Assembly: GCA_027295475.1 (NCBI GenBank)
Contig: JAPUKV010000097.1
Span: 1 to 8,540 of the forward strand
Origin: Pseudomonadota bacterium
GTDB taxonomy: Bacteria; Pseudomonadota; Gammaproteobacteria; Woeseiales; Woeseiaceae
DNA length: 8,540 nt
Direction of reading: 5' to 3'
In this document: one piece after another, positions 7,988 through 8,540 of the stretch
Layout of the letters: the number at the start of each line of letters is the position of its first letter
Position numbering within the stretch: the first letter of the stretch is position 1
Notes under the pieces: generated by a model
The model's input: only the letters and a program-made list of their open reading frames with translations
Databases searched by the model: none
What the model was told of the DNA's origin: nothing
Position numbers and translations under genes: made by a program

Positions 7988-8130
7988 GCAAGCAAAATCC
8001 CGGCGTCCGCGAGCGACTGGCTCACAATGCAATGCGTGATGCAGGTCAACGCGCGTTGATCGCACAACGACTACCGTGCACGCCCATTTCTACCGAATAA
8101 CAATTACTGGTATCTACTCGACAAATCATT
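7988..8130 (+). other. Spacer between ssb and sat
   Basis: This 143-base stretch carries no open frame of note and no T-run terminator. Its main element is the perfect palindrome at 8046-8059. The part just before sat (8085-8130) is AT-richer (CATTTCTACCGAATAACAAT and onward), as expected for a promoter or translation start region, but I find no -35/-10 pair good enough to call. No Shine-Dalgarno-like sequence precedes the sat ATG. Confidence 0.5.
8046..8059. repeat. 14-base perfect palindrome upstream of sat
   Basis: TCAACGCGCGTTGA is identical to its own reverse complement. It lies 72 bases before the sat start codon and 58 bases after the ssb stop. This size and position would suit the binding site of a dimeric regulator of sat, but no regulator is identifiable here. 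As RNA it would make only a short stem, so a terminator is less likely. Confidence 0.5.
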
Positions 8131-8540
8131 ATGGGCGCATTTAAAGAACCACATGGCGGTGAGCTAAAAAACCTCTACCTTGCTCCGGAAGAGGCAGCAC
8201 AGGAAAAGGTCAAGGCCAAGGATTATCCGTCCTGGGACCTGACACCCCGTCAGTTCTGTGACCTCGAGCTTCTGCTTAATGGCGCGTTCTCGCCGCTCGA
8301 AGGCTTTCTGAACAAAGACGATTACGAATCCGTCGTCAAGACAATGCGTCTTACGAACGATGTGCTCTGGCCGATTCCGATCACGCTGGACGTAAGCGAA
8401 GACTTTGCGGCCGATCTAAAATCCGGTCAGCACATCGCGCTTCGGGATCTGGAAGGCATGCTCATCGCCACACTCCAGGTCGGCGATATCTGGACGCCTG
8501 ACAAAAAGGCCGAGGCGAAAAGTGTTTTCGGCACGACAGA
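8131..8540 (+). CDS. sat: Sulfate adenylyltransferase (ATP sulfurylase), N-terminal part, cut by window end
   Basis: ATP sulfurylase joins sulfate and ATP into adenosine 5'-phosphosulfate and pyrophosphate, the first step of sulfate activation. The window holds 136 complete codons, corresponding to most of the N-terminal PUA-like domain. Recognisable blocks are PHGGELKNLYL (7-17), DLELLLNGAFSPLEGFLNK (35-53), YESVV (56-60) and LWPIPITLDV (70-79). The catalytic domain, with its QxRNP and HxGH-type motifs, lies beyond the right edge. An in-frame TAA at 8098 limits how far upstream the start can be. ATG 8131 gives the MGAFKEPHGGEL beginning I associate with this family, but no Shine-Dalgarno is visible. 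This is the single-chain Sat type, not the CysDN type of E. coli. Many gammaproteobacterial proteins with this kind of N-terminus are fused to APS kinase (CysC), and whether this one is cannot be seen here. Confidence 0.93.
   Translation, partial: MGAFKEPHGGELKNLYLAPEEAAQEKVKAKDYPSWDLTPRQFCDLELLLNGAFSPLEGFLNKDDYESVVKTMRLTNDVLWPIPITLDVSEDFAADLKSGQHIALRDLEGMLIATLQVGDIWTPDKKAEAKSVFGTT

Noticed and set aside
7106..8065. 319-codon open frame on the minus strand opposite ssb and the end of the transporter gene
   Set aside because: It lies antisense to two clearly recognised genes, its translation is Arg/His/Cys-rich with no recognisable domain, and such frames arise readily in GC-rich coding DNA.

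Overview
The window looks like an ordinary chromosomal segment of a moderately GC-rich gammaproteobacterium. The main reasons are the uvrA / MFS transporter / ssb gene order, which I recall from Pseudomonas (P. aeruginosa PA4234-PA4232), a transporter closely resembling E. coli YajR, and a UvrA whose zinc cysteines sit at nearly the same residue numbers as in E. coli. The exact lineage cannot be fixed by reading alone. A marine or sediment gammaproteobacterium carrying a single-chain ATP sulfurylase is my inference.

Layout. Positions 1-3222 hold three tightly packed plus-strand genes, probably one operon: the C-terminal part of a large membrane protein of unknown function (open at the left edge), a DUF2238/YjdF-type membrane protein, and a GNAT acetyltransferase. 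Position 3261-6113 on the minus strand is a complete uvrA (nucleotide excision repair), converging on the acetyltransferase gene with only 38 bases between them. An 80-base divergent promoter region separates uvrA from a plus-strand YajR-like MFS transporter (6194-7396). A 159-base spacer rich in small inverted repeats leads to ssb (7556-7987, single-stranded DNA-binding protein). After a 143-base spacer containing a 14-base perfect palindrome comes the 5' part of sat (ATP sulfurylase, 8131 to the right edge).

How the genes relate. UvrA and SSB are both DNA-repair/replication proteins. In E. coli they are adjacent, divergent and LexA-controlled. Here a transporter gene lies between them, and I find no LexA-type CTG-N10-CAG box in either upstream region. 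Sat starts a separate function, sulfate activation. The left operon is an envelope-type set with no assignable pathway.

I see no mobile element, CRISPR array, tRNA, rRNA or phage gene. The points most worth a second look are the three similar beta-rich segments in the unknown membrane protein, the transporter lacking YajR's C-terminal YAM domain, the hairpin cluster upstream of ssb, and the palindrome upstream of sat. I do not see evidence for a novel multi-gene system.
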